Shown here: in pieces, positions 14,240 through 22,759 of the stretch
How positions within the stretch are numbered: position 1 is the first letter of the stretch
How the letters are laid out: each line of letters starts with the position of its first letter
DNA from: J051 sp040289295
GTDB taxonomy: Bacteria; Armatimonadota; Fimbriimonadia; Fimbriimonadales; ATM1
Assembly (NCBI GenBank): GCA_040289295.1
Contig: PSLA01000025.1
Location: 1-27,414, forward strand
Direction: 5' to 3'
DNA length: 27,414 nt
Made by a program: the position numbers and the translations under genes
The notes under the pieces: model-generated
What the model saw: only the letters and a program-made list of their open reading frames with translations
Databases searched by the model: none
Told to the model about the DNA's origin: nothing

Positions 14240-16597
14240 TCACAGCAAAGAAACTGGGTCAACGTCCACCGTAACGCGCACGTTCGGGTGAGTCAACCGC
14301 TCCTCCGGTACCGCGGCGACCCCAACGTCCTCCTCAGGTTCGAGTTTGACCAGCACGTGGTACCGCCATTGACCCTTCAGGCGTTCAATTGGGCAGGGCG
14401 AGGGCCCAAGAACTCGCACCACATGCCTTTTCAGGTCGTCAGCGATTTCGAATGCCAGACGCTCGGCCTCACCCCGGTCCTGCGACGAAGCCACCACGTT
14501 CACAAGGCGCGTGAAGGGCGGATACAAAGCATCGCGCCGCTCACCTATCTCCCGGTCGAAGAACGTCTCGTAGTCCTGCGCCGCAGCGAACTTGACAGCA
14601 GGGTGGTTGGGCTGGAACGTCTGAATCAGTGCCGTCCCCTTCTGGGCGCGGCCGGAACGTCCGCAAACCTGCGTCAGCAGTTGAAACGTCCTCTCAGTGC
14701 TGCGGAAGTCCGGGAGGCAAAGACCGGTGTCGGCAGTAACGACTCCCACAAGCGTCACGCCCGGGAAGTCAAGGCCCTTTGCGACCATTTGTGTACCCAC
14801 GAGTACATTAACTTCCCCTTCGCGAAGCTTCCTGAACACGGCTTCCACCGCCCCGGCGCGGCGGGCGACGTCCCGGTCCAAGCGAGCGACGGCAGCGCGA
14901 GGGAACGCCTTCCGCACAGCCTCCTCCACCTTCTCTGTCCCAATGCCCAGAGGACGAAAGCGGGTCGAGCCGCACTTAGGGCACACGTCCGGGGCCGGCT
15001 CCTGCGCGTTGCAATGATGGCACCGCAGGCGCTTGGCCGCCTTGTGGAAGGTGAGTGTCACGGTGCAATTTGGACAGGCTGGTACATGACCACACTCCCG
15101 GCACAGCAGCGAGCCTGCGTACGCGCGCCGATTGAGGAACAGAATCGCCTGCTCGCCCCGGCGGAGCGTTTCGCTTAGCGCCACGTGGAGCTCGGGGCCC
15201 AGGATCGAAGGCTTGCCCGCTCGAAACACTTCACGCAGATCGCTCACGACGACGTCAGGAAGGGAGAGGTCGCCCACGCGTGACGGCATAGAGACCAGCT
15301 GTAGGCCGCCGGTACGCGCGCGATGAAACGATTCGACTGAAGGGGTGGCTGAGCCAAGCAGCAGCCGCGCGCCGCTCAGATCTGCCCGCATCTCGACGAC
15401 CTTGCGTGCGTCGTGGTGTGGGCTGCCGTCCTCCTTGTAGGCGCTCTCGTGCTCTTCATCCACGATGACAACGCCCAGGTTTTGCGCCGGCGCGAAGGCC
15501 GCGCTCCGCGCCCCCAGAGCGATCTGCACCGAACCCGAGCGGACGGCTCTCCACTGTCTCAGCCGCTCCCCGTGCGACAGCCCGCTGTGAATGACCGCCA
15601 CCCGCTCGCTGAAGCGGGAGCGGAGCTGCGTTATCACCTGGGAGGCGAGGGCGATCTCGGGTACCAAGTAGAGCACTGACCGCCCACTGTCGATGGCATC
15701 CCGAATCACGCGCATATACACCTCGGTCTTGCCGCTGCCCGTGACGCCGAATAGGAGGAACCGGCCCCGCGGGTTCGCAGCAATCGCAGATATCGCTTCC
15801 ATCTGGTGCGGCGTCATCCTCGGCGGATCGGTCGAAGCCTCTCGCGGCGCGGGCGCCTCCTCGAGAACGCCATCTTTGGCAAGAGCCCTAACCGTCGCCG
15901 CCGAGACGTCCGCCAAGGCGGCGATCTCCTCAACCGTCCAGCCCCCCCCGCCCGACCGAAGCAGCACCTCATAGCATCGCAACTGCGCGGGCGTATCCTC
16001 CCGCGGGCGTGCTCCGCCCTCGGCAAGCCTTAGCGGGCGCTGCCTCGGCTTGCGCTCGGGAGGCAGAGTAACTTCTTTCGACACGACGCGCTTCCGCACC
16101 AGGGCCAGCATCACAGACCGACTCAGACCGAGTGAGGTTAAGGCGGATTCGGCCACCTCGCCTCTCTCGCGTAGCTTGTCAAGCGCTTCCGCTTCCTTCG
16201 GCGTGAGATTCACATCGCCTGCATACTGAACCACCCGGTACACAGTCTTCAAGCGCGACCGAATACCGGGAGGTAGTGCAGCCCTGACAACCGCCCCAAG
16301 CGGCGACAGCGTTTCCTTTGCGGTTCGACGAATTGTTTCTAACAGCTCGTCCGGGAGCGACAGGCCATCAACAACCGATTGAATCGGCTTCAGGTTGCTC
16401 TCGGGGAAGCCCAGTTGGTTCGGAACGACGTCTCGGACGGCGATAACGTATCCCCCGACCACGCGATTGCCAAAGGGCACCAACACGCAATCACCTGGAG
16501 ACGGGTCAGTGTCACCGACGCCGTAGGTGTAGCTCTCTTCAAGCCCGGCTGTGGGAACGTCTGGTACAACATCCGCTACGCGGAGCGTTTCAGGCAT
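14240..16597 (-). CDS. priA: Primosomal replication restart helicase PriA
   Basis: A 785-residue protein with the full PriA layout: an N-terminal 3'BD domain (YTYGVGD...PGDCVLVPFGNRVVGGYV), a winged-helix segment (about 200-250), then helicase motifs Walker A GVTGSGKT (284-291), DEEH (380-383), GSATPS (415-420) and QVCGRSGRAQKG in the C-terminal lobe. Eight cysteines (499, 502, 508, 511, 526, 529, 539, 542) form the two zinc sites in the expected order CRECG, CPNC, CHHC, CPKC. PriA reloads the replisome at repaired or collapsed forks. The chosen ATG at 16597 overlaps the mutS stop by 8 bp; a TTG two codons upstream is possible but less likely. Cotranscription with mutS joins mismatch repair and fork restart in one unit. 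Confidence 0.95.
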   Translation of the reverse strand: MPETLRVADVVPDVPTAGLEESYTYGVGDTDPSPGDCVLVPFGNRVVGGYVIAVRDVVPNQLGFPESNLKPIQSVVDGLSLPDELLETIRRTAKETLSPLGAVVRAALPPGIRSRLKTVYRVVQYAGDVNLTPKEAEALDKLRERGEVAESALTSLGLSRSVMLALVRKRVVSKEVTLPPERKPRQRPLRLAEGGARPREDTPAQLRCYEVLLRSGGGGWTVEEIAALADVSAATVRALAKDGVLEEAPAPREASTDPPRMTPHQMEAISAIAANPRGRFLLFGVTGSGKTEVYMRVIRDAIDSGRSVLYLVPEIALASQVITQLRSRFSERVAVIHSGLSHGERLRQWRAVRSGSVQIALGARSAAFAPAQNLGVVIVDEEHESAYKEDGSPHHDARKVVEMRADLSGARLLLGSATPSVESFHRARTGGLQLVSMPSRVGDLSLPDVVVSDLREVFRAGKPSILGPELHVALSETLRRGEQAILFLNRRAYAGSLLCRECGHVPACPNCTVTLTFHKAAKRLRCHHCNAQEPAPDVCPKCGSTRFRPLGIGTEKVEEAVRKAFPRAAVARLDRDVARRAGAVEAVFRKLREGEVNVLVGTQMVAKGLDFPGVTLVGVVTADTGLCLPDFRSTERTFQLLTQVCGRSGRAQKGTALIQTFQPNHPAVKFAAAQDYETFFDREIGERRDALYPPFTRLVNVVASSQDRGEAERLAFEIADDLKRHVVRVLGPSPCPIERLKGQWRYHVLVKLEPEEDVGVAAVPEERLTHPNVRVTVDVDPVSLL

Positions 16598-19202
16598 CGG
16601 CAAGCGATTCCCTCTTCAGATTGTCCAGCAGCACGAGCGCCTCGACGGGTGTGAGTTCGGCGGTGTTGATCTCACGCAGCCGCTTGAGCACCGGGGGCTC
16701 CTCCGCCTCGAAAAGCCGAAGCTGCAGGCGCGACTCGGAGACGCGCCCGGCGTCGGGGGTATCCGACTTCGCCTCCAAGTCGTCAAGCACCTCCGCGGCA
16801 CGGCTTAAAACGCTTTTAGGCAGTCCTGCCATTCGCGCAACGTGAATGCCGTAGGAACGGTCGGTTCCGCCTTCGAGCACCTTGTGCAGCCAGATTACGT
16901 TGTCGCCCTCCTCCTTCACCGCCACGCGGTGGTTCCGCACGTTCGGTAGCCTCTCTCCGAGAGCGTTAAGTTGGTGATAGTGAGTTGCGAACAGAGTGAG
17001 GGACCCTACGGCGGCAAGGTACTCGCAAATCGCCCACGCGATTGCCAAGCCGTCAAAGGTGCTGGTGCCGCGTCCGATCTCGTCCAGGATGACGAGGCTC
17101 CGCTCGGTGGCGTGGTGCAGAATGTTCGCAGCCTCGGTCATCTCGACCATGAAGGTGCTCTGCCCGCTCGCGAGTCCGTCTCGAGCACCGATCCGCGCGA
17201 ACACGCGGTCCACAACCGTCATCTCCGCCTCCTCGGCAGGCACGAACGACCCGATTTGAGCCAACAGCACGATCAGAGCGGTTTGTCGCAAGTAGGTGGA
17301 CTTGCCGCTCATGTTGGGCCCGGTTAGGACAACCAAAGAATGCTTTCGGGAGAGGTCGGTGTCGTTGGGAACAAAAGCCGAGAAGCCGAGATAAGCCTCG
17401 ACAACCGGGTGCCTGCCACCTCTTATCTTGATGCGAGGCTCGTCCTGAGCGAGGATCCTCGGGCGCGTGTACCGATGACGGGTGGCAACCTCGGCGAACG
17501 ATTGCAGCACGTCGAGTGCGGCGATCGCCCGCGCGGTGCGGAGCAATCGTCCGGCAAAGGAGGCGACTTTGGAACGGAGCCGGACGAACAGGTCGAACTC
17601 CAACTCGCACGCCTTCTCCTCGCTCCCGACGACCTTGCTCTCGTACTCCTTGAGCTCCGCCGTAATGTAGCGTTCAGCGTTCGCGGTCGTCTGCTTCCTA
17701 ATGTAGTCGTCGGGAATACGCCCAATTTGAGTCTTGGGCACTTCGAGATAGTAGCCGAACACGCCGTTGTAGCCGACTCGCAAGCGCTCAATGCCCGTGC
17801 GCTCCCTCTCCGCAGCCTCGAGGCGAGCGATATACTCCTTGCCCTCCTTCGCCAGCTCGCGGAGAGCGTCCAGTTCGGCGTCGTAGCCGCTACGAATCAT
17901 CCCACCTTCGCGAAGCGAAACCGGCGGTTCGTCTTGGAGCGCCCGGTCCAATTCGGCGGCCAGCTCGCCACACGGGTCGATTTCGTCCTGGATACGCCCC
18001 AATAGCCCTGGCGGTTTGTCGGCACTGCCCCCCGGTGCGGTCGGTACTTTACGCAGGGCGTCCTTCAACTCGGGCAGCCGCGCCAGGGATTGCCTGAGGC
18101 TGACCAAGTCTCTCGCGTTCGCAGTGCCAGTCGCAGCCCGCGCGACGATCCGCTCCACGTCGTACACCTGGCGCAGAACGCCGCGAATCGCCTCGCGCGC
18201 GAGTGATGCCTGGTAGAGCGCGTCCGTCGCCGCCAGGCGCGCCTCGATCTCATCCGAATTCGTTAGCGGCTCGAGCAGGAAGCGCCTCAAGGTTCGAAGC
18301 CCCATCGGCGTTTGTGTTTCATCGAGGGTTTCGAGGACGGTCATCCGCCGCCCGCCGTCCGTTAGGTTTTGGACCATCTCCAGACTACGTACGGTGTGAG
18401 CGTCGAGGCGCATGCGGTCGTTCAGAGAGTACGTAACCACCCGGTCCACGTGCTCAGCCTTGACTTCGTTCGCGTCAAGGTACGAGAGGATTGAGCCTGC
18501 TGCTTGCGTGCCCGCCTCCCAGTCTTCAAGCCCGAAAGACGCTAGGCTCTGCGTCTTGAACTGCTGCAGCAAGCGCTGCCGCGCCTCGCCCGGCTTCGGC
18601 GCGCGAATGCGGGTGACGATGGCGTTGGTCAGCCTCCCGATGAGTTCGTAAAGCTCCTCCGCCTCTTCGGGGAGGAGGCACTCGGCGGGGCTGAGCCGTG
18701 CAATCTCCTGGAGCGTCTGCTCCGTCGCGTCCTCGCCGGCAACTTCGGTAACCAAGAACTCCCCCGTGGAGAGGTCAAGGAACGAAATGCCCGCGCGGTC
18801 CTCGCTCGCCACGGCGGATGCCAGGAAGTTCGAACGCTCCTGCTCAAGGATCTCCTCTTCGACCGCAGTACCGGGTGTTACGACCCGGGTTACCTCGCGC
18901 TTAACGAGCCCCTTTGCTTTACGGGGGTCTTCCACTTGGTCACAGAGGGCAACCTTGAACCCCTGCTTGACGAGGCGTGCCAGGTACTTCTCGACGGAGT
19001 GGTAGGGAACGCCCGCCATTGGGACGCGACCATGCTTGCCGTCGTCCCTACCCGTTAGGGTGATGCCGAGGGCGCGAGCCGCGATCTCGGCGTCCTCGCC
19101 ATAGAACTCGTAGAAGTCGCCCACGCGCATTGCGAGCAACACACCCGGATAGCGTGCCTTCGTGTCGAAGTACTGTCGGAGCATCGGCGTTTGCGGCTTC
19201 AC
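16590..19202 (-). CDS. mutS: DNA mismatch repair protein MutS
   Basis: An 870-residue MutS from the GTG at 19202. The mismatch-binding motif is RVGDFYEFYGEDA with Phe30 and Glu32 of the F-x-E pair. The ATPase has Walker A TGPNMSGKST (about residue 625), Walker B region VILDEIGRGTSTFDG (about 698) and FATHYHQL. The C-terminal segment of about 70 residues after this is the short helix-turn-helix dimer region. The open frame continues upstream to 19988, but that part is antisense to two genes, lacks MutS similarity and is rejected. The GTG gives MKPQTPMLRQYF, in good agreement with typical MutS starts, and lies 7 nt after CATACT; an ATG six codons further in is the alternative. MutL is not in the window. 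The stop overlaps the start of priA. Confidence 0.96.
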   Translation of the reverse strand: MKPQTPMLRQYFDTKARYPGVLLAMRVGDFYEFYGEDAEIAARALGITLTGRDDGKHGRVPMAGVPYHSVEKYLARLVKQGFKVALCDQVEDPRKAKGLVKREVTRVVTPGTAVEEEILEQERSNFLASAVASEDRAGISFLDLSTGEFLVTEVAGEDATEQTLQEIARLSPAECLLPEEAEELYELIGRLTNAIVTRIRAPKPGEARQRLLQQFKTQSLASFGLEDWEAGTQAAGSILSYLDANEVKAEHVDRVVTYSLNDRMRLDAHTVRSLEMVQNLTDGGRRMTVLETLDETQTPMGLRTLRRFLLEPLTNSDEIEARLAATDALYQASLAREAIRGVLRQVYDVERIVARAATGTANARDLVSLRQSLARLPELKDALRKVPTAPGGSADKPPGLLGRIQDEIDPCGELAAELDRALQDEPPVSLREGGMIRSGYDAELDALRELAKEGKEYIARLEAAERERTGIERLRVGYNGVFGYYLEVPKTQIGRIPDDYIRKQTTANAERYITAELKEYESKVVGSEEKACELEFDLFVRLRSKVASFAGRLLRTARAIAALDVLQSFAEVATRHRYTRPRILAQDEPRIKIRGGRHPVVEAYLGFSAFVPNDTDLSRKHSLVVLTGPNMSGKSTYLRQTALIVLLAQIGSFVPAEEAEMTVVDRVFARIGARDGLASGQSTFMVEMTEAANILHHATERSLVILDEIGRGTSTFDGLAIAWAICEYLAAVGSLTLFATHYHQLNALGERLPNVRNHRVAVKEEGDNVIWLHKVLEGGTDRSYGIHVARMAGLPKSVLSRAAEVLDDLEAKSDTPDAGRVSESRLQLRLFEAEEPPVLKRLREINTAELTPVEALVLLDNLKRESLADA

Positions 19203-19209
19203 CGCGCAA

Positions 19210-19215
19210 AGTATG
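19210..19215 (-). promoter_or_regulatory. -10 box for the mutS-priA unit
   Basis: CATACT on the minus strand lies 7 nt before the GTG at 19202, in the 85-bp divergent region between mutS and the PF04020 membrane protein gene. It supports GTG 19202 over the ATG at 19184. Confidence 0.4.
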
Positions 19216-19287
19216 GCTTGAACTTCGAGCGCAGCGGGTGCCCTTGCGGGTCGCTCGGCTCGTGCGCCAGGTAAAAAGAGAATACGA

Positions 19288-19656
19288 GTGGCGCTGTTCC
19301 TACATTGGCTGGTCGGTGCGGTTGCGCTGGTGATTTCGTCGCTGGCGGCGAGAGGACTCGGCTTAAACCTAACTGTAGATGTGGATAAACCGCTAACGTT
19401 GTTCATTGGTGTAGCAGTGCTCGGCTTAGTGAACTCGACGATCGGCCGCATCGCTAAGATGGTCACGCTGCCTTTGGCGTGCCTTACGTTCGGGCTAGCA
19501 TGGGTGTTGATAAACGCGCTACTGTTCTGGTGGGTTGGAACGTTCGGCTTGGGCTTCAAGGTGGGCGACTTCGGGGCGGCTTTGGTCGGCAGCGTCCTGA
19601 TGAGTGTGGTCGGCGGCGCCCTCCGCGGCTTGGCAGCGCCTGAGGGGAAGAGGTGA
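19288..19656 (+). CDS. PF04020 (YvlD / phage holin 4-2 family) membrane protein
   Basis: A 122-residue integral membrane protein with four hydrophobic segments: about 3-22, 36-55, 58-80 and 93-115. The loop GLVNSTIGRIAKMVTLPLACLTFGL (about 46-70) is the signature of the PF04020 family, in which most members have N..I.P....PL..LT.G. Despite the holin name, these chromosomal proteins are widespread and have no proven lysis role; their function is unknown. The start is GTG, with a purine-rich AAAAAGAGA 7-15 nt upstream. I find no -10 box at leaderless spacing, so this unit may be the exception to the pattern. The TGA stop overlaps the GTG of yvcK by 4 bp (GTGA), giving tight coupling to the next gene. 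Confidence 0.82.
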   Translation: MALFLHWLVGAVALVISSLAARGLGLNLTVDVDKPLTLFIGVAVLGLVNSTIGRIAKMVTLPLACLTFGLAWVLINALLFWWVGTFGLGFKVGDFGAALVGSVLMSVVGGALRGLAAPEGKR

Positions 19657-20957
19657 TTTCCAGGCGCAGAATCAAGCGCTGGCTTTCGAGTGGTGGACCC
19701 TTGCGGCGCGCCGTCTTGATCGCGTTGCTGGGCGTTGTACTGCTCGCAGTCGGCTTCAGCCTCAGCCTCCAGGCAATTGTCGCGCCGGTCGCGGAGACGA
19801 TCCAGACCTGGTTCGATCACATCCTTTCGCGCTGGTTCGTGGGGCAGGACCTCGCAAACACTCGACACTACGCCGCGGGCGCGTTCCTCATGCTCGGCGT
19901 CTGGGCGGTGGTAACTGGGTTCAGGCAGTTCCTGGGCGAAGTGATTCGGATGCTCAATCCTGCTCTTCGCGGGCCGATGATGGGGCACATTGTGCGGAGG
20001 CAGCAGTTGATGGCGGGCCCTTCTGTCGTCGCCATTGGTGGAGGCACCGGTCTCTCAACCCTTTTGCGCGGCGTCAAGCAGAAGACGAGCCGGATCACTG
20101 CCATCGTTACCGTAACCGACGACGGCGGAAGCAGCGGTCGGTTGGCAGCGGACAGGAAGATTCTCCCGCCTGGCGACATCCGCAACTGCCTCGTCGCGCT
20201 CGCGGATGCCGAGAAGGCGATGACCGACATCTTCCAGCACCGTTTTGAAATCGCTTCGGGCTCGCTAAGTGGACACAGTACGGGAAACCTTCTCATTGCT
20301 GCTATGGTGGACCTCACCGGCGACTTTGAGAAGGCGGTTACCGAGATCAGCAAGGTTCTTGCGATTCGTGGCCGGGTTTTGCCGGCAACGCTGCGGAGGG
20401 TTCGCCTTCGGGCGGAGATGGTGGACGGGACGGAGGTGTGCGGCGAGACGCAAATCGTGAACACGCCCCTTCAGATTCGTCGCGTCTATCTCGAACCTGA
20501 GGACGCTGAACCACTCGAGGAAGCGCTCGAGGCGATCGCGAATGCGGACATTATCGTCATCGGTCCTGGCTCCGTCTTCACGAGCGTCATCCCGCCTCTG
20601 CTTGTGCCCGGCGTCGCAGAGGCGGTGGCCGAGTCGGACGCAGCGAAGGTGTACGTGTGCAACGTGATGACTCAGCCAGGCGAGTCGGATCGCTTCACGG
20701 CGAGCGACCACGTTCATGCTATCGAAGCGAATGTCGGGCGGCGCGTGTTTGACTACGTCCTCCTGAACAAGGCGATGCCGAGCCAGCACCTGCTCGAACG
20801 CTACGCGAAGTCGGGCCAGGAGTTCGTCGAGCCGGACGCGGACCGAATCCGCGCCATGGGCCTAAAGCCTGTGCTGGCAAACTTGATTTCGGAAACCGAC
20901 CTCGTGCGACACGACCCGATGCGCGTCGCCGACAGTATCCTACGGCTGGCGCGGTGA
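19653..20957 (+). CDS. yvcK: YvcK/CofD-family protein with an N-terminal membrane anchor
   Basis: The 434-residue protein has two predicted membrane helices (about 21-45 and 74-97) before a YvcK domain beginning at 124 with VVAIGGGTGLSTLLRG, TDDGGSSGRL (155-164), PPGDIRNCL (172-180), GHSTGNLL and ADIIVIGPGSVFTS (about 300-313). YvcK proteins of Bacillus bind UDP-sugars and coordinate carbon metabolism with peptidoglycan synthesis; CofD relatives make F420 precursors. The DDGGSSGRL and PGDxRN wording is YvcK-type. The membrane anchor is absent from Bacillus YvcK, so here the regulator is tied to the membrane together with its neighbour. No rapZ or whiA homologue, frequent companions of yvcK, is nearby. 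GTG start with GAGGGGAAGAG just upstream; the stop overlaps the gmk start. Confidence 0.9.
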   Translation: MISRRRIKRWLSSGGPLRRAVLIALLGVVLLAVGFSLSLQAIVAPVAETIQTWFDHILSRWFVGQDLANTRHYAAGAFLMLGVWAVVTGFRQFLGEVIRMLNPALRGPMMGHIVRRQQLMAGPSVVAIGGGTGLSTLLRGVKQKTSRITAIVTVTDDGGSSGRLAADRKILPPGDIRNCLVALADAEKAMTDIFQHRFEIASGSLSGHSTGNLLIAAMVDLTGDFEKAVTEISKVLAIRGRVLPATLRRVRLRAEMVDGTEVCGETQIVNTPLQIRRVYLEPEDAEPLEEALEAIANADIIVIGPGSVFTSVIPPLLVPGVAEAVAESDAAKVYVCNVMTQPGESDRFTASDHVHAIEANVGRRVFDYVLLNKAMPSQHLLERYAKSGQEFVEPDADRIRAMGLKPVLANLISETDLVRHDPMRVADSILRLAR

Positions 20958-21511
20958 TGACGAAAGGGATTTTGGTGATACTATCCGGACCGAGCGGCGC
21001 GGGCAAGGATACCGTCATCCAAGCGTGGGCGGAGGCAAACCCACGGGTGCAGCGAGTGATCACCTGCACGACGCGCGCCCCACGCGAGGGTGAAGTGAAC
21101 GGCGTGCATTATCACTTCCTCACGCCAAAACAGTTCGAGGAGAGTATGAAGCGAGGAGAACTGCTCGAGCAAGAGTCGGTGTACACCGAGACGATGTACG
21201 GAACGCCGCGGGAGGGAGTCGAGAGGCTGCTTGATGCCGGTCGCATCGCCGTGCTGAACGTTGATGTGAACGGGGCGAAGGCGATCAAGCAGCTTTATCC
21301 GAACGCGGTTACCGTGTTCATCCTCCCGCCCAGCATGGAAGAGTTGAAACGCCGCCTGTTGATGCGCAACCCGAATGCCGACCCCAACCGCGTGGCTGAG
21401 CGCCTCAGACGCGCGGAGATGGAGATTTCAGAAGCCGACTGGTACGAACACCAGATCGTCAATGACCAAGTGGACGCCGCAGTTGCACAACTCGAGGAGA
21501 TCGTGCGATGA
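20957..21511 (+). CDS. gmk: Guanylate kinase
   Basis: A 184-residue guanylate kinase of standard length. It opens with the P-loop LSGPSGAGKDTV (about residues 8-19); RVITCTTRAPREGEVNGVHYHF (about 34-55) is the GMP-binding region with the conserved T-R-x-x-R-x-G-E; GRIAVLNVDVNGAKAIK carries the expected D-V-x-G, and RMRNP-like lid residues follow as RRLLMRNPNAD. It phosphorylates GMP to GDP with ATP in the cytoplasm. The chosen ATG overlaps the yvcK stop in TGATG; a GTG one codon earlier is also possible. The stop overlaps the coaBC ATG by 4 bp. In many bacteria rpoZ (RNA polymerase omega) lies between gmk and coaBC; here it is missing. Confidence 0.96.
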   Translation: MTKGILVILSGPSGAGKDTVIQAWAEANPRVQRVITCTTRAPREGEVNGVHYHFLTPKQFEESMKRGELLEQESVYTETMYGTPREGVERLLDAGRIAVLNVDVNGAKAIKQLYPNAVTVFILPPSMEELKRRLLMRNPNADPNRVAERLRRAEMEISEADWYEHQIVNDQVDAAVAQLEEIVR

Positions 21512-22699
21512 AAGGCACGGTGATCCTCGGCGTTACCGGAAGCATCGCTGCGTATCGCGCGGCGGACGTCGCCAGGGAGTTGATGCGGGCGGGCTTCGAG
21601 GTGCGCGCATGCCTCTCGCGCGCTGCGTTGCAGTTCGTTACGCCAGCTCTCTTTGAAAACTTAACCGGGAATCCGTGCCTCACGCATGCGTTCGATGAGC
21701 CGGAACGCGGCCGCATGGCGCACATTGACTGGGCGCGCGAAGCGAGCGTGCTCCTCGTTTGCCCCGCAACGGCGAATGCGATCGCGCACCTCGCCGAAGG
21801 CAAGGGGCTGGACATGCTCACGACCATCGCACTCGCATCCGATGCGCCTCTCGTCGTCTGCCCGGCGATGAACCCTCACATGTACGCGCACCCCGCCACC
21901 CAAGCGAGCCTTGAAGCGCTCCGCGACCGCGGCGCGCTCATCATCGAGCCTCAAGAGGGAGACGTCGCCTGTGGAGAACACGGCGAAGGAAAGCTTGCGG
22001 CCACCGAACGCATCGTAAGCGAGACGCTTCTTGCCGCCACAAGGAGCGNNNNNNNNNNNNNNNNNNNNNNNNNNNNNNNNNNNNNNNNNNNNAGGCCCAA
22101 CCCACGAGCCGATCGATCCCGTGCGCTTTTTGGCAAACCGTTCGAGCGGGAAAATGGGTTATGCACTGGCGGAGGCAGGTTTGCGCATGGGCGCGGAGGT
22201 GCGCCTTATCACAGGGCCCACGCACATGCGCGCGCATCCGAGGGTTTCCGTCGTGCGCGTTACGACCGCGCAGGAGATGCTGACTGCCACCCTCAATGCG
22301 ACCTCGGGGGCGAACCTTCTCATCGGCGCAGCGGCGGTTTCAGACTTCCGAGCAGCCCCTCCTTCCAAGGAGAAGATTCGGCGTGGCGACGGCATGACGC
22401 TGTCACTTGTGCCGAACCCGGACATCCTAGCAACGGTCGCGTCTCAGCGGCCGGAATTGACGATCGTGGGCTTCGCGGCCGAGGCGGGAATGAACGAAAC
22501 ATCGGCACGGAGCAAGATGGAAGCGAAGGGCATTGCGGCTATTTTCTTGAACGATGTGAGCCGCCCAGACGTAGGCTTCGACAGCGAGGACAACGAAGGG
22601 GTGTTGCTTCTTCGGGAAGGGGAGTCGGTGCGGTTCGAAAAAGCTTTGAAGAGGCGGATCGCTTGGGGGATCCTGGAGGAAGTGCGACGGTTGCTGTAG
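21508..22699 (+). CDS. coaBC: Phosphopantothenoylcysteine decarboxylase / phosphopantothenate-cysteine ligase (interrupted by assembly gap)
   Basis: Both halves of the bifunctional coenzyme A enzyme are present, separated by 44 N. The CoaC half shows ILGVTGSIAAYRAADVAREL, the catalytic His72 (MAHIDWA), PAMNPHM (119-125) and the active-site Cys155 in VACGEHGEGK. After the gap the CoaB half resumes with GPTHEPIDPVRFLANRSSGKMG, AAVSDFRAA and a C-terminal FLNDVSRPDVGFDSEDN region. The two halves are in different frames across the N run, because the true gap must be 1 modulo 3 while 44 is 2 modulo 3; the N length is therefore only an estimate, and the gene is probably intact. About 8-15 residues around the expected G-K-x-V-L-V-T-A strand are lost. 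The ATG overlaps the gmk stop by 4 bp. Confidence 0.93.
22049..22092. other. Assembly gap of 44 N inside coaBC
   Basis: The run of N separates the CoaC and CoaB halves. Frame arithmetic rules out 44 as the true length if coaBC is intact; 34, 37, 40, 43 or 46 would fit. Confidence 0.98.
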
Positions 22700-22759
22700 C
22701 ACGGCCGTCCCGGCGGTGGGCGCGACTGCTGCTGTAGGGCGCTGGCGCAACCGCCCGCT

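Noticed and set aside
14189..15178. A 329-residue plus-strand ORF over priA
   Set aside because: It is antisense to the zinc and helicase regions of PriA, with shadow-type composition and no ribosome binding site.
19288..19656. Phage lysis holin
   Set aside because: Although the Pfam family carries a holin name, no endolysin or phage gene is near, and the gene is coupled to yvcK and gmk.
19203..19988. Upstream extension of the mutS reading frame, giving a protein of over 1100 residues
   Set aside because: It is antisense to the PF04020 and yvcK genes, of low-complexity composition and without MutS similarity; MutS starts at 19202.
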